A DNA stretch of 64,000 nucleotides from Planctomonas psychrotolerans (GTDB lineage Bacteria; Actinomycetota; Actinomycetes; Actinomycetales; Microbacteriaceae): assembly GCF_008642235.1 (NCBI RefSeq), contig NZ_SJEV01000001.1, forward strand, positions 2,746,400 to 2,810,399, in the 5' to 3' direction. Both the position numbers and the translations under genes were made by a program. The first letter of the stretch is position 1. Each line of letters opens with the position of its first letter. Shown in pieces: positions 52,201 through 59,047 of the stretch. Under the pieces are notes generated by a model that did no database searches, was not told the origin of the DNA, and saw only the letters and a list, made by a program, of their open reading frames with translations.

Positions 52201-52787
52201 CGGTGACCCTCGTGGAGCTCGAGGCGGGAAGCGCCGGTTCCTTCGGCGTGACGTCGCGGCTCACGGTCAACGCGCGCGTCGCCGGCCCCCGGCTCGGCAA
52301 GGGAGTGCAGGCGGTACTCGCTGCCGCCCGCGCCGGCGACTGGACGGAGCAGGACGGCACGGTGACCGCCGGCGGTGTGCCGCTCGTCGAGGGGGAGTAC
52401 GAGCTGCGGCTGGAGGCGTCGGGAGGCGCCGACGGAGCGGCTCTCGCGCTGCTGCCCGGCGGCGGATTCCTGCTGCTCGACACCGCGCTCACCACGGAAC
52501 TCGAGGCGGAGGGTCTGGCACGCGACGTGGTGCGCGCCGTGCAGGACGCCCGCAAGGCGGCGGGTTTCGAGGTCAGCGACCGCGTCGCCCTCGTGCTGAC
52601 CGCACGCGACGACACCGCCGTGGCCGCGATCACCGCGCACCGCGACCTCATCTCGCGCGAGACGCTGGCCGTGGAACTGGTCACCGAGCTCGCCGGCGTC
52701 GACGAATCCGTGGATGCCGTCGACGCTCACACATGGAAGGCTGTAGGCCGGGGATCCTCGGTGCGGATTGAGGTAGCGAAGCGATGA
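49245..52787 (+). CDS. ileS: Isoleucyl-tRNA synthetase with an in-frame repeat-derived insertion
   Basis: 1180-aa class Ia synthetase that charges and edits tRNA-Ile. HIGH appears as HYGH (86-89) and KMSKS at 675-679. The editing domain includes [18 protein letters not shown] and the long C-terminus is of the eukaryote-like IleRS branch common in actinobacteria. The first 40 residues are Pro/Ser/Ala-rich. Residues about 749-795, between the catalytic core (ends [11 protein letters not shown]) and the anticodon-binding domain (starts [14 protein letters not shown]), are a low-complexity insert with PELVEGT, PSTGSGT and three GTVGRS units. It is encoded by a TTCGAC-family palindrome pair plus an 18-bp tandem. 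The start ATG 49245 follows CAGGAG. T-box regulated; the stop overlaps folC. Confidence 0.96.
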   Translation: MTYPRPSSGSDGTPHAGTPATGAPADGTTSPVARSVSPSPSFPAIEEEVLGFWHADGTFQASIDQRQGDPEWVFYDGPPFANGLPHYGHLLTGYAKDVFPRFQTMRGKQVHRRFGWDTHGLPAELEAERQLGITDKSEIEKMGIAAFNTVAREAVLRYTGEWQDYVTRMARWVDFENDYKTLDITFMESVIWAFKQLHEKGLAYEGYRVLPYCWRDQTPLSNHELRMDDDVYKMRQDQSVTVTFPLVGMKAEALGLTGVRALAWTTTPWTLPTNMALAVGPEIEYSVVPSGPNGTPDSEAPDSLGEHRPANLTTEVLGAEYLIATEMVGNYAKDLGYDSAEDARAAVSRTVRGADLDGVRYDRLWDYYADTETHGTEHAWQVLVADYVTTTEGTGIVHQAPAYGEDDQVVCAAAGIPVLISVDDGGRFLPIIEEVAGLQVFEANKPLTQLLKAKGRLLRQASYEHSYPHCWRCRNPLIYKAVSSWFVRVTEFRDDMESINQDITWVPDNVKDGQFGKWIGNARDWSISRNRYWGSPIPVWKSDDPAYPRIDVYGSLDELEADFGVRPHDLHRPYIDELTRPNPDDPTGKSTMRRIPDVLDVWFDSGSMPFAQVHYPFENQEWFDSHNPADFIVEYIGQTRGWFYTLHVLSTALFDRPAFRNVVSHGIVLGSDGQKMSKSLRNYPDVNEVFTRDGSDAMRWFLMSSSVLRGGNLVVTEEGIREGVRQVLLPLWSTWYFFSLYANTARAGSGESVPELVEGTFVEGAVPSTGSGTVGRSGTVGRSGTVGRSGTVDGAYHAEWRTDSTDPLDRYILAKTARLIDDVTTDLENLDSSLASAKVRDFADVLTNWYVRRSRDRFWAGVTTDGTGARETGTEAFDTLYTVLETLTRVAAPLLPLVTERIWKDLTGGRSVHLTDWPTSDAFPVDDELVRAMDAVRTISSSALSLRKASGLRVRQPLAGLTVVISGTDGLGRFESILRDELNVKTVTLVELEAGSAGSFGVTSRLTVNARVAGPRLGKGVQAVLAAARAGDWTEQDGTVTAGGVPLVEGEYELRLEASGGADGAALALLPGGGFLLLDTALTTELEAEGLARDVVRAVQDARKAAGFEVSDRVALVLTARDDTAVAAITAHRDLISRETLAVELVTELAGVDESVDAVDAHTWKAVGRGSSVRIEVAKR
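51500..51625. repeat. TTCGAC-family palindrome pair and 18-bp tandem inside ileS
   Basis: Reverse copy at 51500-51522 (GGTCCCTGAGCTCGTCGAAG) and forward copy at 51541-51565 (TCCCTTCGACAGGCTCAGGG) form a 23-bp hairpin with two mismatches. Then GGGACCGTGGGCCGCTCG repeats three times (51558-51575, 51576-51593, 51594-51611). The tandem unit begins with the GGGACCGT end of the palindrome. Confidence 0.95.
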
Positions 52788-54166
52788 CGAACGACTCCTG
52801 GGACGACACGGACGACGACCTCTTCGCCGCGGCGGCCGACGGCGTGTACTCCGCGCTGCTCGACCGCATGGGCGAGGCGGCGCCGCAGCCCCGGCTCGCC
52901 GCCACCCGGCGCGTGGCGGAACTCCTCGGCGATCCGCAGCGCGCCTACCCGGTCATCCACGTGACGGGGACGAACGGCAAGACGTCGACCAGCCGCATCA
53001 GCGAGAGCATCCTCCGCGCACACGGACTGCGGACCGGGCTGTTCACGAGCCCGCACCTCGTGCGGGTGAACGAGCGGATCGCGATCGACGGCGAGCCCAT
53101 CTCGAACGAGGCGCTCGTGCGCAACTGGGAAGACATCTCGCCGTACCTGGCGATGGTGGACACGGAGCTCACCACCGCGGGGGAACCGCCCCTCACCTAC
53201 TTCGAGGCGCTCACCGCCCTGGCGTTCGCGTGTTTCGCCGATGCGCCGGTCGACGTGGCGGTGCTCGAGGTCGGCATGGGCGGCGAGTGGGACTCCACCA
53301 ACGTGGCCGACGGCCAGGTCGCCGTGTTCACGTCGATCTCCCTCGACCACACGTCGCGGCTCGGGAACACCGTCGCCGAGATCGCCCGCACCAAGTCCGG
53401 CATCATCAAGCCGTCGTCCGACGTGGTCAGCGCCGCGCAGTCGGACGAGGTGCTGTCTGAACTGCGCCGCGCCGCCGCCCTCACCGAGTCCACCTTCGGC
53501 ACGGAGGGCGACGCCTTCTCGCTGCTGTCGAACACCGTCGCGGTGGGTGGGCAGGTCCTCACCGTGCAGGGGATCGCCGGCCGGTACGCCGATCTCTTCC
53601 TGCCGCTGTTCGGCGACCATCAGGCGCAGAACGCGACGGTGGCGATCGCCGCCGTCGAGACGTTCCTCGGTGGCGGCTCCCAGCAGCTCGCCACCGACGT
53701 GGTCGCCGAAGGACTCGCCACCGTGACGTCGCCGGGTCGGCTGCAGGTGATCGGCACCGAACCGACCGTGCTCGTGGACGCCGCGCACAACCCCGGCGGC
53801 GCCCAGGCCCTCGCCGGCGCCCTCTCCGACTACTTCACCTTCGACAGGGTGACCGCGGTGCTCGGCGTGCTGGGGGACAAGGACGTGGACGGCATCGTGC
53901 GCGCGCTCGACCCGGTGGTGTCGACGTTCCTGGTGACGCAGTCGCCATCCGAACGGGCGACCGACGTCGACGAGCTCGCCGCCGCCGTAGTACGTATCGT
54001 CGGCCCCGACCGTGTCACGGTGGAACCGAACATCCGCACCGCCCTCGACGTGGCCCGGGACGAGGCGTCGGGCACCGATCGTGGCGCCGTGCTCGTGACC
54101 GGGTCGATCCTGCTCGTCGGGGAGGCGATCACCATCGCCGCGGACGAGGGATGGAAGGGCGCGTGA
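52784..54166 (+). CDS. folC: Bifunctional folylpolyglutamate / dihydrofolate synthase
   Basis: 460-aa Mur-ligase-fold enzyme that adds glutamate to folates and, in many bacteria, to dihydropteroate. The P-loop is [12 protein letters not shown] (60-71). [36 protein letters not shown] and [27 protein letters not shown] are the classic FolC central blocks, the latter with the carbamylated Lys. [14 protein letters not shown] begins the C-terminal glutamate-binding domain. ATG 52784 overlaps the ileS stop (ATGA). It is followed by DUF4233 and ndk with 4-nt overlaps, a conserved actinobacterial order. Confidence 0.95.
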   Translation: MTNDSWDDTDDDLFAAAADGVYSALLDRMGEAAPQPRLAATRRVAELLGDPQRAYPVIHVTGTNGKTSTSRISESILRAHGLRTGLFTSPHLVRVNERIAIDGEPISNEALVRNWEDISPYLAMVDTELTTAGEPPLTYFEALTALAFACFADAPVDVAVLEVGMGGEWDSTNVADGQVAVFTSISLDHTSRLGNTVAEIARTKSGIIKPSSDVVSAAQSDEVLSELRRAAALTESTFGTEGDAFSLLSNTVAVGGQVLTVQGIAGRYADLFLPLFGDHQAQNATVAIAAVETFLGGGSQQLATDVVAEGLATVTSPGRLQVIGTEPTVLVDAAHNPGGAQALAGALSDYFTFDRVTAVLGVLGDKDVDGIVRALDPVVSTFLVTQSPSERATDVDELAAAVVRIVGPDRVTVEPNIRTALDVARDEASGTDRGAVLVTGSILLVGEAITIAADEGWKGA

Positions 54167-54570
54167 CCGCGACAGCACCGGGGCGTGCGCGACCACCGAG
54201 GTCGACCAAGCAGACGCTCGGCTCGATCGTGATCGGTTTCGAGTTCATCGTGGTGTTCCTCGCGGCGCTTGTGGCGTTCGGTCTCGAGGTCGTGCCCGCA
54301 ACGGTGGCACTCGGCGGCGGAGGAGCGCTGCTCGCGCTCATGCTCGTCACCATGTATCTGCTGCGCTATCCCGTGGGCTTCGTGCTCGGGTGGACCGTGC
54401 AGCTGCTCGTCTTCGCCAGCGGACTCGTGCTGCCGGCCATATTCGTGGTCGGGGCGTTCTTCGCCGCACTGTGGGCGTACTGCATGATCGCGGGCGCCCG
54501 CATCGACCGAGAGAAAGCCGCCGCGCAGAGCGCGTGGACAACGGCCGAGACACAGGAGGAAAACCCATGA
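54163..54570 (+). CDS. DUF4233 membrane protein
   Basis: 135-aa integral membrane protein with four predicted TM segments: about 23-45 (TLGSIVIGFEFIVVFLAALVAF), 50-70, 74-96 and 98-118. A basic N-terminus faces the cytosol; the C-terminus is charged (EKAAAQSAWTTAETQEE). DUF4233 genes sit between folC and ndk across actinobacteria, but their role is unknown. The start is GTG 54163, overlapping the folC stop; an in-frame ATG at 54151 would add four residues. The stop overlaps the ndk start (ATGA). Confidence 0.88.
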   Translation: MTATAPGRARPPRSTKQTLGSIVIGFEFIVVFLAALVAFGLEVVPATVALGGGGALLALMLVTMYLLRYPVGFVLGWTVQLLVFASGLVLPAIFVVGAFFAALWAYCMIAGARIDREKAAAQSAWTTAETQEENP

Positions 54571-54989
54571 CCGCATCCGTTGAGGAAACGCTCGTTCTGG
54601 TCAAGCCCGACGGAGTCGCCCGCAACCTGACCGGCGAGATCCTGCGCCGCATCGAGGCGAAGGGCTACCAGCTCGTCGACGTGCGGATGGTGCAGGCCAG
54701 CCGCGAGCTTCTCGCGCAGCACTACGAGGAGCACCAGGGCAAGCCGTTCTACGAGCCGCTCGTGGAGTTCATGGAGTCGGGCCCGGTCGTCGCGTTCCGA
54801 GTCGCCGGAAACCGGGTCATCGAGGGCTTCCGCTCCCTCGCCGGCACCACCGACCCCACCACCGCTGCCCCGGGCACCATCCGGGGCGACCTCGGCAGGG
54901 ACTGGGGACTCAAGGTGCAGCAGAACCTCGTGCACGGATCCGACTCGCCGGAGTCGGCCGCCCGCGAGCTCGCGCTCTGGTTCGACTGA
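54567..54989 (+). CDS. ndk: Nucleoside-diphosphate kinase
   Basis: 140-aa enzyme that transfers the terminal phosphate between nucleoside triphosphates and diphosphates. The catalytic His123 is in LVHGSDSPESA. TLVLVKPDGVARNLTGEILRRIE is the nucleotide-binding start, and PGTIRGDLGRD lies before the active site. The oligomer tail is short, as in tetrameric bacterial enzymes. ATG 54567 overlaps the DUF4233 stop and follows AGGAGG at 9 nt. A long stem-loop follows, shared with the convergent ABC operon. Confidence 0.97.
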   Translation: MTASVEETLVLVKPDGVARNLTGEILRRIEAKGYQLVDVRMVQASRELLAQHYEEHQGKPFYEPLVEFMESGPVVAFRVAGNRVIEGFRSLAGTTDPTTAAPGTIRGDLGRDWGLKVQQNLVHGSDSPESAARELALWFD

Positions 54990-55005
54990 TCCATCGTCCC
55001 TCCCG

Positions 55006-55061
55006 GTGAGGTGCCCGGATCCGCATCGACTCGCGTAGTCGGGCGGATCCCGGTGCCTCAC
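55006..55061. terminator. Bidirectional terminator between ndk and the ABC permease gene
   Basis: Arms at 55006-55024 and 55043-55061 (19 bp with two G-T pairs and one mismatch) enclose an inner CGACT/AGTCG pair. It ends 3 bp before the stop of the convergent ABC permease gene. Confidence 0.75.
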
Positions 55062-55063
55062 GG

Positions 55064-55816
55064 TCAGCGGTAGCGTCGGCCCTCGTCGCGCCGGAAGAGG
55101 ACCAGGGCCAGCGCGAAGGTGACCACGGTCCAGACGGCCCAGCCGATCCACGCCCACGCGGGAAGGTCGCTGCCGGTGACCGCCCACACGACCAGCTCGC
55201 GGGAGTGCCGGGACGGCAGGAACCGCGACAGGACGTCGAGCCAGCCCGGGAACATCACGGGCGGCAGGAAGAGCCCGCCGCCGAACGCCAGCCCGAACAT
55301 GAGTACCTGCACCACCGCGATGGCCGCTTTCGACGGCATCGAGTAGCCGATGCAGATGCCGATGAACATGAACGGCAGCGCGGAGAGCCCGAGCGTGAGC
55401 AGACCGGCCAGCACCTGCGGGCCGGTCGCACTGGCCTGGGTGAGGAGCGCACCGAGTATGACCACTGGCACCACGGACGCGAGCCCGAGCATCCCGGTGG
55501 AGAACACCTGGCCCAGCACGCGGGACATGCCGGGCGCGGGCAGCGTGCGCAGATACGGGTCCCAGGGCTTCTCGCGGGCCTCGGCGATGTTCAGGCCGAA
55601 GCTGAACAGCGAGTTCGCCAGGACGGCGAAGACGCACAGCGACAGCACCGCCTGAGTGGCGAAGGCGGGATTCTCCGCCACGGCGCGCTGCGGAATCACG
55701 AAGAAGAGCAGCGACAGCGCGGGGAACACCAGCCCGCCGATGATCGCGATCGGCACCCGTGCCGTCTCGATGAGCAGGTACTTCGCGTGAACCCCGGCGA
55801 GGGCGAGGACGGTCAT
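55064..55816 (-). CDS. ABC-2 type permease
   Basis: 250-aa membrane permease with six TM helices (about 22-42, 57-77, 105-127, 138-158, 165-185, 220-240). The conserved cytosolic segment after TM2 is NIAEAREKPWDPYLRTLPAP, and VLMFGLAFGGGLFLPPVMFPGWL is the ABC-2 late helix. It pairs with the ATPase gene directly upstream, whose stop overlaps its ATG (ATGA). The pair forms an exporter of the DrrB/YhgE class. It could be an antibiotic or lipid exporter; no substrate is suggested by neighbours. Confidence 0.93.
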   Translation of the reverse strand: MTVLALAGVHAKYLLIETARVPIAIIGGLVFPALSLLFFVIPQRAVAENPAFATQAVLSLCVFAVLANSLFSFGLNIAEAREKPWDPYLRTLPAPGMSRVLGQVFSTGMLGLASVVPVVILGALLTQASATGPQVLAGLLTLGLSALPFMFIGICIGYSMPSKAAIAVVQVLMFGLAFGGGLFLPPVMFPGWLDVLSRFLPSRHSRELVVWAVTGSDLPAWAWIGWAVWTVVTFALALVLFRRDEGRRYR

Positions 55817-56721
55817 GATGCGTGCTCCGTGGTTCGGGGGATCGACTCTTCGGTGAGGGAGAGGAACGCCTCCTCCAGTGTCGCGCCGCGGACGGTGAGC
55901 TCGGCAAACGGCACGCCGCTCGGGATGAGGGCGCGGAGGAAGGCGTCCGAGTCCGGCACGGACAGCGTGAGCATGCCGTCGGCATCCGCCTCGCAGGTGA
56001 GAACACCCGGCAGAGCGCGGATGCGGTCGGGCTCGGGGGAGCGGAGACGGATGAGCCGCAGGCCGACCCGTCCGACCACATTCGCGAGGCTGTCGTCGGC
56101 GAGCACCCGTCCGGCGCCCATCACCACCACCCGCTGGGCGAGGGCCTCGATCTCCTCCAGGTAGTGGCTCGTCACCACCACGGTCGCTCCGGCGTCGTGC
56201 TGCCGCCGGAGTGCCGCCCACAGCGTGCGGCGGGCATCCACGTCGAGTCCGGTCGTGGGCTCGTCGAGCAGCACCAGGCGCGGCCTGCCGACGAAGGCGA
56301 GGGCCACGCTGAGCCGGCGTTTCTGACCGCCCGAGAGGGCGCCCGTCTGCCGGCGGAGCAGGTCGCCGAGCCCGAACTCGTCGGCCAGCTCCCCCCGCGG
56401 CACCGGATCGGCGAAGTGCTTGCCCACGAAGTCGATGACCTCCCCCGCCCGGAGCGTCGGAGGCAGAGCGGTCTCCTGGGGCGTGCTGCCGAGGCGTGAA
56501 CGGGAGGCGGCGTCGCGAGGGTCGCCGCCGAACAGGCGCACCGTGCCGGACGTCGGTCGACGGAGTCCCTGCAGGAGCGAGATGACGGTCGTCTTTCCGG
56601 CACCGTTCGGTCCGAGCAGGCCCAGGATGACGCCGGGGTCGATCGTGAGACTCACGTCGTTCACGGCCGTGAGGTCGCCGTAGCGCCGCGTGACCCGGTC
56701 GAGCGTGGCGAGTGCGGTCAT
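55813..56721 (-). CDS. ABC transporter ATPase (DrrA/CcmA type)
   Basis: 302-aa cytosolic ATPase. Walker A is GLLGPNGAGKTTVIS (about 34-48), the Q-loop is in STPQETALPPT, the signature LSGGQKRRLSVALAFV and Walker B LVLLDEPTTGLD, then the H-loop TSHYLEEIE. The C-terminal 90 residues are the regulatory tail of DrrA-like exporters (LRLIRLRSPEPDRIRALPGVL). Its start overlaps the stop of the winged-helix regulator (ATGA at 56718-56721), and the permease follows, so regulator, ATPase and permease are one operon. Confidence 0.94.
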   Translation of the reverse strand: MTALATLDRVTRRYGDLTAVNDVSLTIDPGVILGLLGPNGAGKTTVISLLQGLRRPTSGTVRLFGGDPRDAASRSRLGSTPQETALPPTLRAGEVIDFVGKHFADPVPRGELADEFGLGDLLRRQTGALSGGQKRRLSVALAFVGRPRLVLLDEPTTGLDVDARRTLWAALRRQHDAGATVVVTSHYLEEIEALAQRVVVMGAGRVLADDSLANVVGRVGLRLIRLRSPEPDRIRALPGVLTCEADADGMLTLSVPDSDAFLRALIPSGVPFAELTVRGATLEEAFLSLTEESIPRTTEHAS

Positions 56722-57014
56722 GACGTTTCTCCCAGCAGTAGTCGGAGGGTCTCGGTGTAGTCCTCGAAGGCGCGTCGTCCGCTCGTGCTGAGGCTGAGGT
56801 ACGTGACCGGGGTGCGACCCGAGTGGGTCTTCGCGACCTCGACGTATCCGGCCTCTTCCAACCGGCGCAGGTGGGTCGACAGGTTGCCCGCCGTCATATC
56901 GAGGAGTTCCTGGAGCCGGGGGAACGACATCCGGTCCCCGGGTGGGATCCGGGCGAGGGTGGCGGTGATCCGCAGTCGCGCGGCGGCGTGGATGACCGGA
57001 TCGAGTTCGGCCAT
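56718..57014 (-). CDS. Winged-helix transcriptional regulator (HTH_34 type)
   Basis: 98-aa DNA-binding protein. It opens DPVIHAAARLRITATLARIPPGDRMSFPRLQELLDMTAGNLSTHLRRLEEAGYVEVAKTHSGRTPVTYLSLSTSGRRAFEDYTETLRLLL, a full HTH_34/MarR-like fold with the recognition helix in TAGNLSTHLRRLE. No ligand domain is present. It lies 1 nt after a membrane-protein gene and overlaps the ABC ATPase gene. In related operons this regulator autoregulates the group. The palindromes at 57890-57910 are candidate targets. Confidence 0.92.
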   Translation of the reverse strand: MAELDPVIHAAARLRITATLARIPPGDRMSFPRLQELLDMTAGNLSTHLRRLEEAGYVEVAKTHSGRTPVTYLSLSTSGRRAFEDYTETLRLLLGETS

Positions 57015-57015
57015 G

Positions 57016-57729
57016 TCAACTCCCGGTGCGTCGGAGGCGGGCCGCCATGATCCCCGCGCCGACGAGGAAGGCGCCGCCTCCGCCGAGGGCCATGACGAGA
57101 TTGTTGGTCGGCTGACCGAAGAACGGCGCGACGGACCCGAGCACGAGGAGCACGATGCCCAGCGCGAGCTGGCTCTTGTCCCGCCAGAGCGCCGCGCCCG
57201 CGAAGTAGAGCGTGCCGGCCATGAGCGCGTAGGCCGACGGGAAGTACACCGAGGCGAGCTCGGGGGAGAGGCCGTTGGAGATCAGTCCCATCCCCAGCAG
57301 CGCGAACGCGAACCCGGACGCCGACCAGGAGATGCCGTACACCGCGCCCGGAAAGTCGGACGCCCCGCGCACCCCGGCGTTGATGCGCATCCCGATCACC
57401 GCGGACGCGACGATGGAGCCGAGGATCAGCACGCCGAACGAGATGCCGGCGATCGGGAGCGGCACCGAGAACCAGGGGTTGCCGCCCGGCCAGCCCGACC
57501 AGAGGAGCAGGAAGCCCACCAGCCAGGCGATGCCCCAGATGGCGTAGAGCCAGGGAACGGGGGAGAGCAGTGTGGCGTCGACCCGCCGCTCCTGCTGCTC
57601 CAGCAGCGCGAGCATCTCGGCTGGATCGGGATCGGGATCGGGATCGGGATCGGGATCGGGATCGGGATCGGGATCGTGGTGCGAGTCGTGGTCTTGCGGG
57701 TCGTGGTCGTGGTGCGGGGAGTCCGGCAT
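57016..57729 (-). CDS. Membrane protein with an Asp-Pro repeat N-terminus
   Basis: 237-aa protein. The N-terminal 40 residues are His/Asp rich (MPDSPHHDHDPQDHDSHH) and then nine Asp-Pro pairs encoded by a GGATCG hexamer tract. Six hydrophobic segments follow from about residue 57 (WLYAIWGIAWLVGFLLLWSG) to 225 (GGGGAFLVGAGIMAARL). No transporter motif is recognised. ATG 57729 is the start with GAGGAC upstream; the frame is open to 57939 across the pentamer tract, and an ATG at 57882 is an alternative. It heads the regulator-ABC operon. Confidence 0.82.
   Translation of the reverse strand: MPDSPHHDHDPQDHDSHHDPDPDPDPDPDPDPDPDPAEMLALLEQQERRVDATLLSPVPWLYAIWGIAWLVGFLLLWSGWPGGNPWFSVPLPIAGISFGVLILGSIVASAVIGMRINAGVRGASDFPGAVYGISWSASGFAFALLGMGLISNGLSPELASVYFPSAYALMAGTLYFAGAALWRDKSQLALGIVLLVLGSVAPFFGQPTNNLVMALGGGGAFLVGAGIMAARLRRTGS
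57623..57676. repeat. GGATCG hexanucleotide tract (9 units) inside a coding region
   Basis: Nine perfect GGATCG units, in frame, encode nine Asp-Pro pairs in the 237-aa membrane protein. Copy-number change would lengthen or shorten the protein without a frameshift. Confidence 0.95.
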
Positions 57730-57741
57730 GGTGTCCTCAAT

Positions 57742-57806
57742 CGGTGCGGTGCGGTGCGGTGCGGTGCGGTGCGGTGCGGTGCGGTGCGGTGCGGTGCGGT
57801 GCCGTG
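57742..57806. repeat. CGGTG pentanucleotide tract (13 units) upstream of the membrane-protein gene
   Basis: Eleven perfect CGGTG units, one CCGTG and one more CGGTG. On the minus strand it lies between ATG 57729 and the promoter region. The minus-strand frame is open through the tract from ATG 57882. Confidence 0.95.
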
Positions 57807-57889
57807 CGGTGCCGCGGTGGGTGCGGGGCGGGTCGGCGGCGAAGACCGGTGCGGTCGCCGATGGCGTCGGTCGGATCTCCATGGATAAC

Positions 57890-57910
57890 TTTGTAGCACA
57901 AACTAGTTTG
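57890..57910. promoter_or_regulatory. Overlapping palindromes TTTGTAGCACAAA and CAAACTAGTTTG
   Basis: TTTGT-AGC-ACAAA at 57890-57902 and the perfect 12-bp palindrome CAAACTAGTTTG at 57899-57910 overlap. AT-rich and just upstream of the regulator-containing operon, they are good operator candidates for the winged-helix protein. Confidence 0.55.
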
Positions 57911-57939
57911 CAGCGCGAGGGTAGATCGACTTCAGTCAT

Positions 57940-58115
57940 CGCGTCGCCCCCTCCTCGTCGCGTCGCCCTCCCCGTCGCTCCGGTTCCGCGTCGCCGCTAC
58001 ACATATTGCACAAGCGGGGACGGGGAACGGGTGCGGGGACGCGCAACGGGCGCGGGGAGGAGCGGCGGGCGCGGGGAGGAGCGGCGGCGGCGGGGGAGGG
58101 TGGCGCGGCGGCGGG
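57940..58115. other. Spacer with a G-rich GGAGGAGCGGCGG tract, no gene
   Basis: Part of the 386-bp gap between the membrane-protein start and VKOR stop. 58018-58112 is a purine-rich run of GGGGAGGAGCGGCGGGCG-like words with no open frame of interest. Confidence 0.5.
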
Positions 58116-58724
58116 TCAGCCGAACAGCACGCGCGGGAGGTGCGGGAACACGGCGAGGATGATCAGGGCGAAGACGGCGTAGTTCGCGACCACGATCGCC
58201 CAGGCGAAGGGCCACATCCCGCGTCCCGCTCGGGTCAGGGCCGCGGGAACGGCCAGCAGCCCCCGCGACGCGGTGAAGAGCAGCGAGAACCAGAACAGGG
58301 GGATCGTGGCGAGCCAGACGAGCATGCACCACGGGCACAGCACGCCGATGGAGAACACCGTCTGCGTGAACAACCAGGTGACGAACGCCCACGCGCCCCC
58401 GAGCCCGACAACGAAGAGGGTCCAGAACCACCGGGCGAACCGGGCACCGGCCAGAAGTCCCACGCCGACGGCCATCGGGGCGACGAATCCGGCCACCCCG
58501 AGCAGCGGATTGGGGAAGCCGAACAGGGAACCCTGCCAGCTCTCGATCACCGTGCCGCACGACACGAACGGGTTCACGTCGCAGGCGAGCGACTCGCCCG
58601 GGCGTTCCAGCAATGTCATCCGCTCCAGCACCAGGATGAACGACGCCACCCAGCCCGAAGCGCCCGTCAGCAGCAGGAATATCGCGTAACCGACGGACCG
58701 GTACTGCGGTCCCGTCGGCGTCAT
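58116..58724 (-). CDS. Vitamin K epoxide reductase (VKOR) family membrane protein
   Basis: 202-aa quinone-linked oxidoreductase that reoxidises DsbA-type proteins in actinobacteria. Loop cysteines Cys48 and Cys56 (CDVNPFVSC) and the active CPWC (Cys130, Cys133 in SIGVLCPWCML) are present, giving the two-pair arrangement. TM helices lie at about 14-34, 74-94, 101-122, 130-150 and 170-195. ATG 58724 is the first sensible start. No DsbA partner is adjacent; it is probably unlinked. The rne leader diverges upstream. Confidence 0.93.
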   Translation of the reverse strand: MTPTGPQYRSVGYAIFLLLTGASGWVASFILVLERMTLLERPGESLACDVNPFVSCGTVIESWQGSLFGFPNPLLGVAGFVAPMAVGVGLLAGARFARWFWTLFVVGLGGAWAFVTWLFTQTVFSIGVLCPWCMLVWLATIPLFWFSLLFTASRGLLAVPAALTRAGRGMWPFAWAIVVANYAVFALIILAVFPHLPRVLFG

Positions 58725-58774
58725 GCGAGCGAGTCTGCCACAGCGCGCGCTCCGCCCCGGCCGGGAAGGCATGC

Positions 58775-59047
58775 GATAATGGCTGTCAGTCGCCCACGCC
58801 GCGCGTGGCGACATCACTACAAGTCTTACCGGGCACCACCCGGACCACGTGGCCCAGCCAGTGTCGGATAGCCAGTTCCGATAAAGCGTCAACAAATACA
58901 GGTACGAAAAAACAAGCGTGGGACCGTAGCCATGAGCCGGTCCGAAATGCACAGGATTAGCGGAATCTGCTCCGGCAGGCACCGCGCGAGAGAGTAACCG
59001 CAGTCGGGCGGCGCGGCCGCCGGGTGCGGTCAAGGAGTGCACCAGCA
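58775..59047 (+). promoter_or_regulatory. Long leader region of the RNase E/G gene
   Basis: A GATAAT at 58775-58780 (preceded by TGC) is a possible extended -10. If used, the leader is about 260 nt. The region holds several short inverted repeats, for example CCGGACCACGTGGCC near 58850, but no gene. SD AAGGAG at 59032-59037. Confidence 0.4.
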
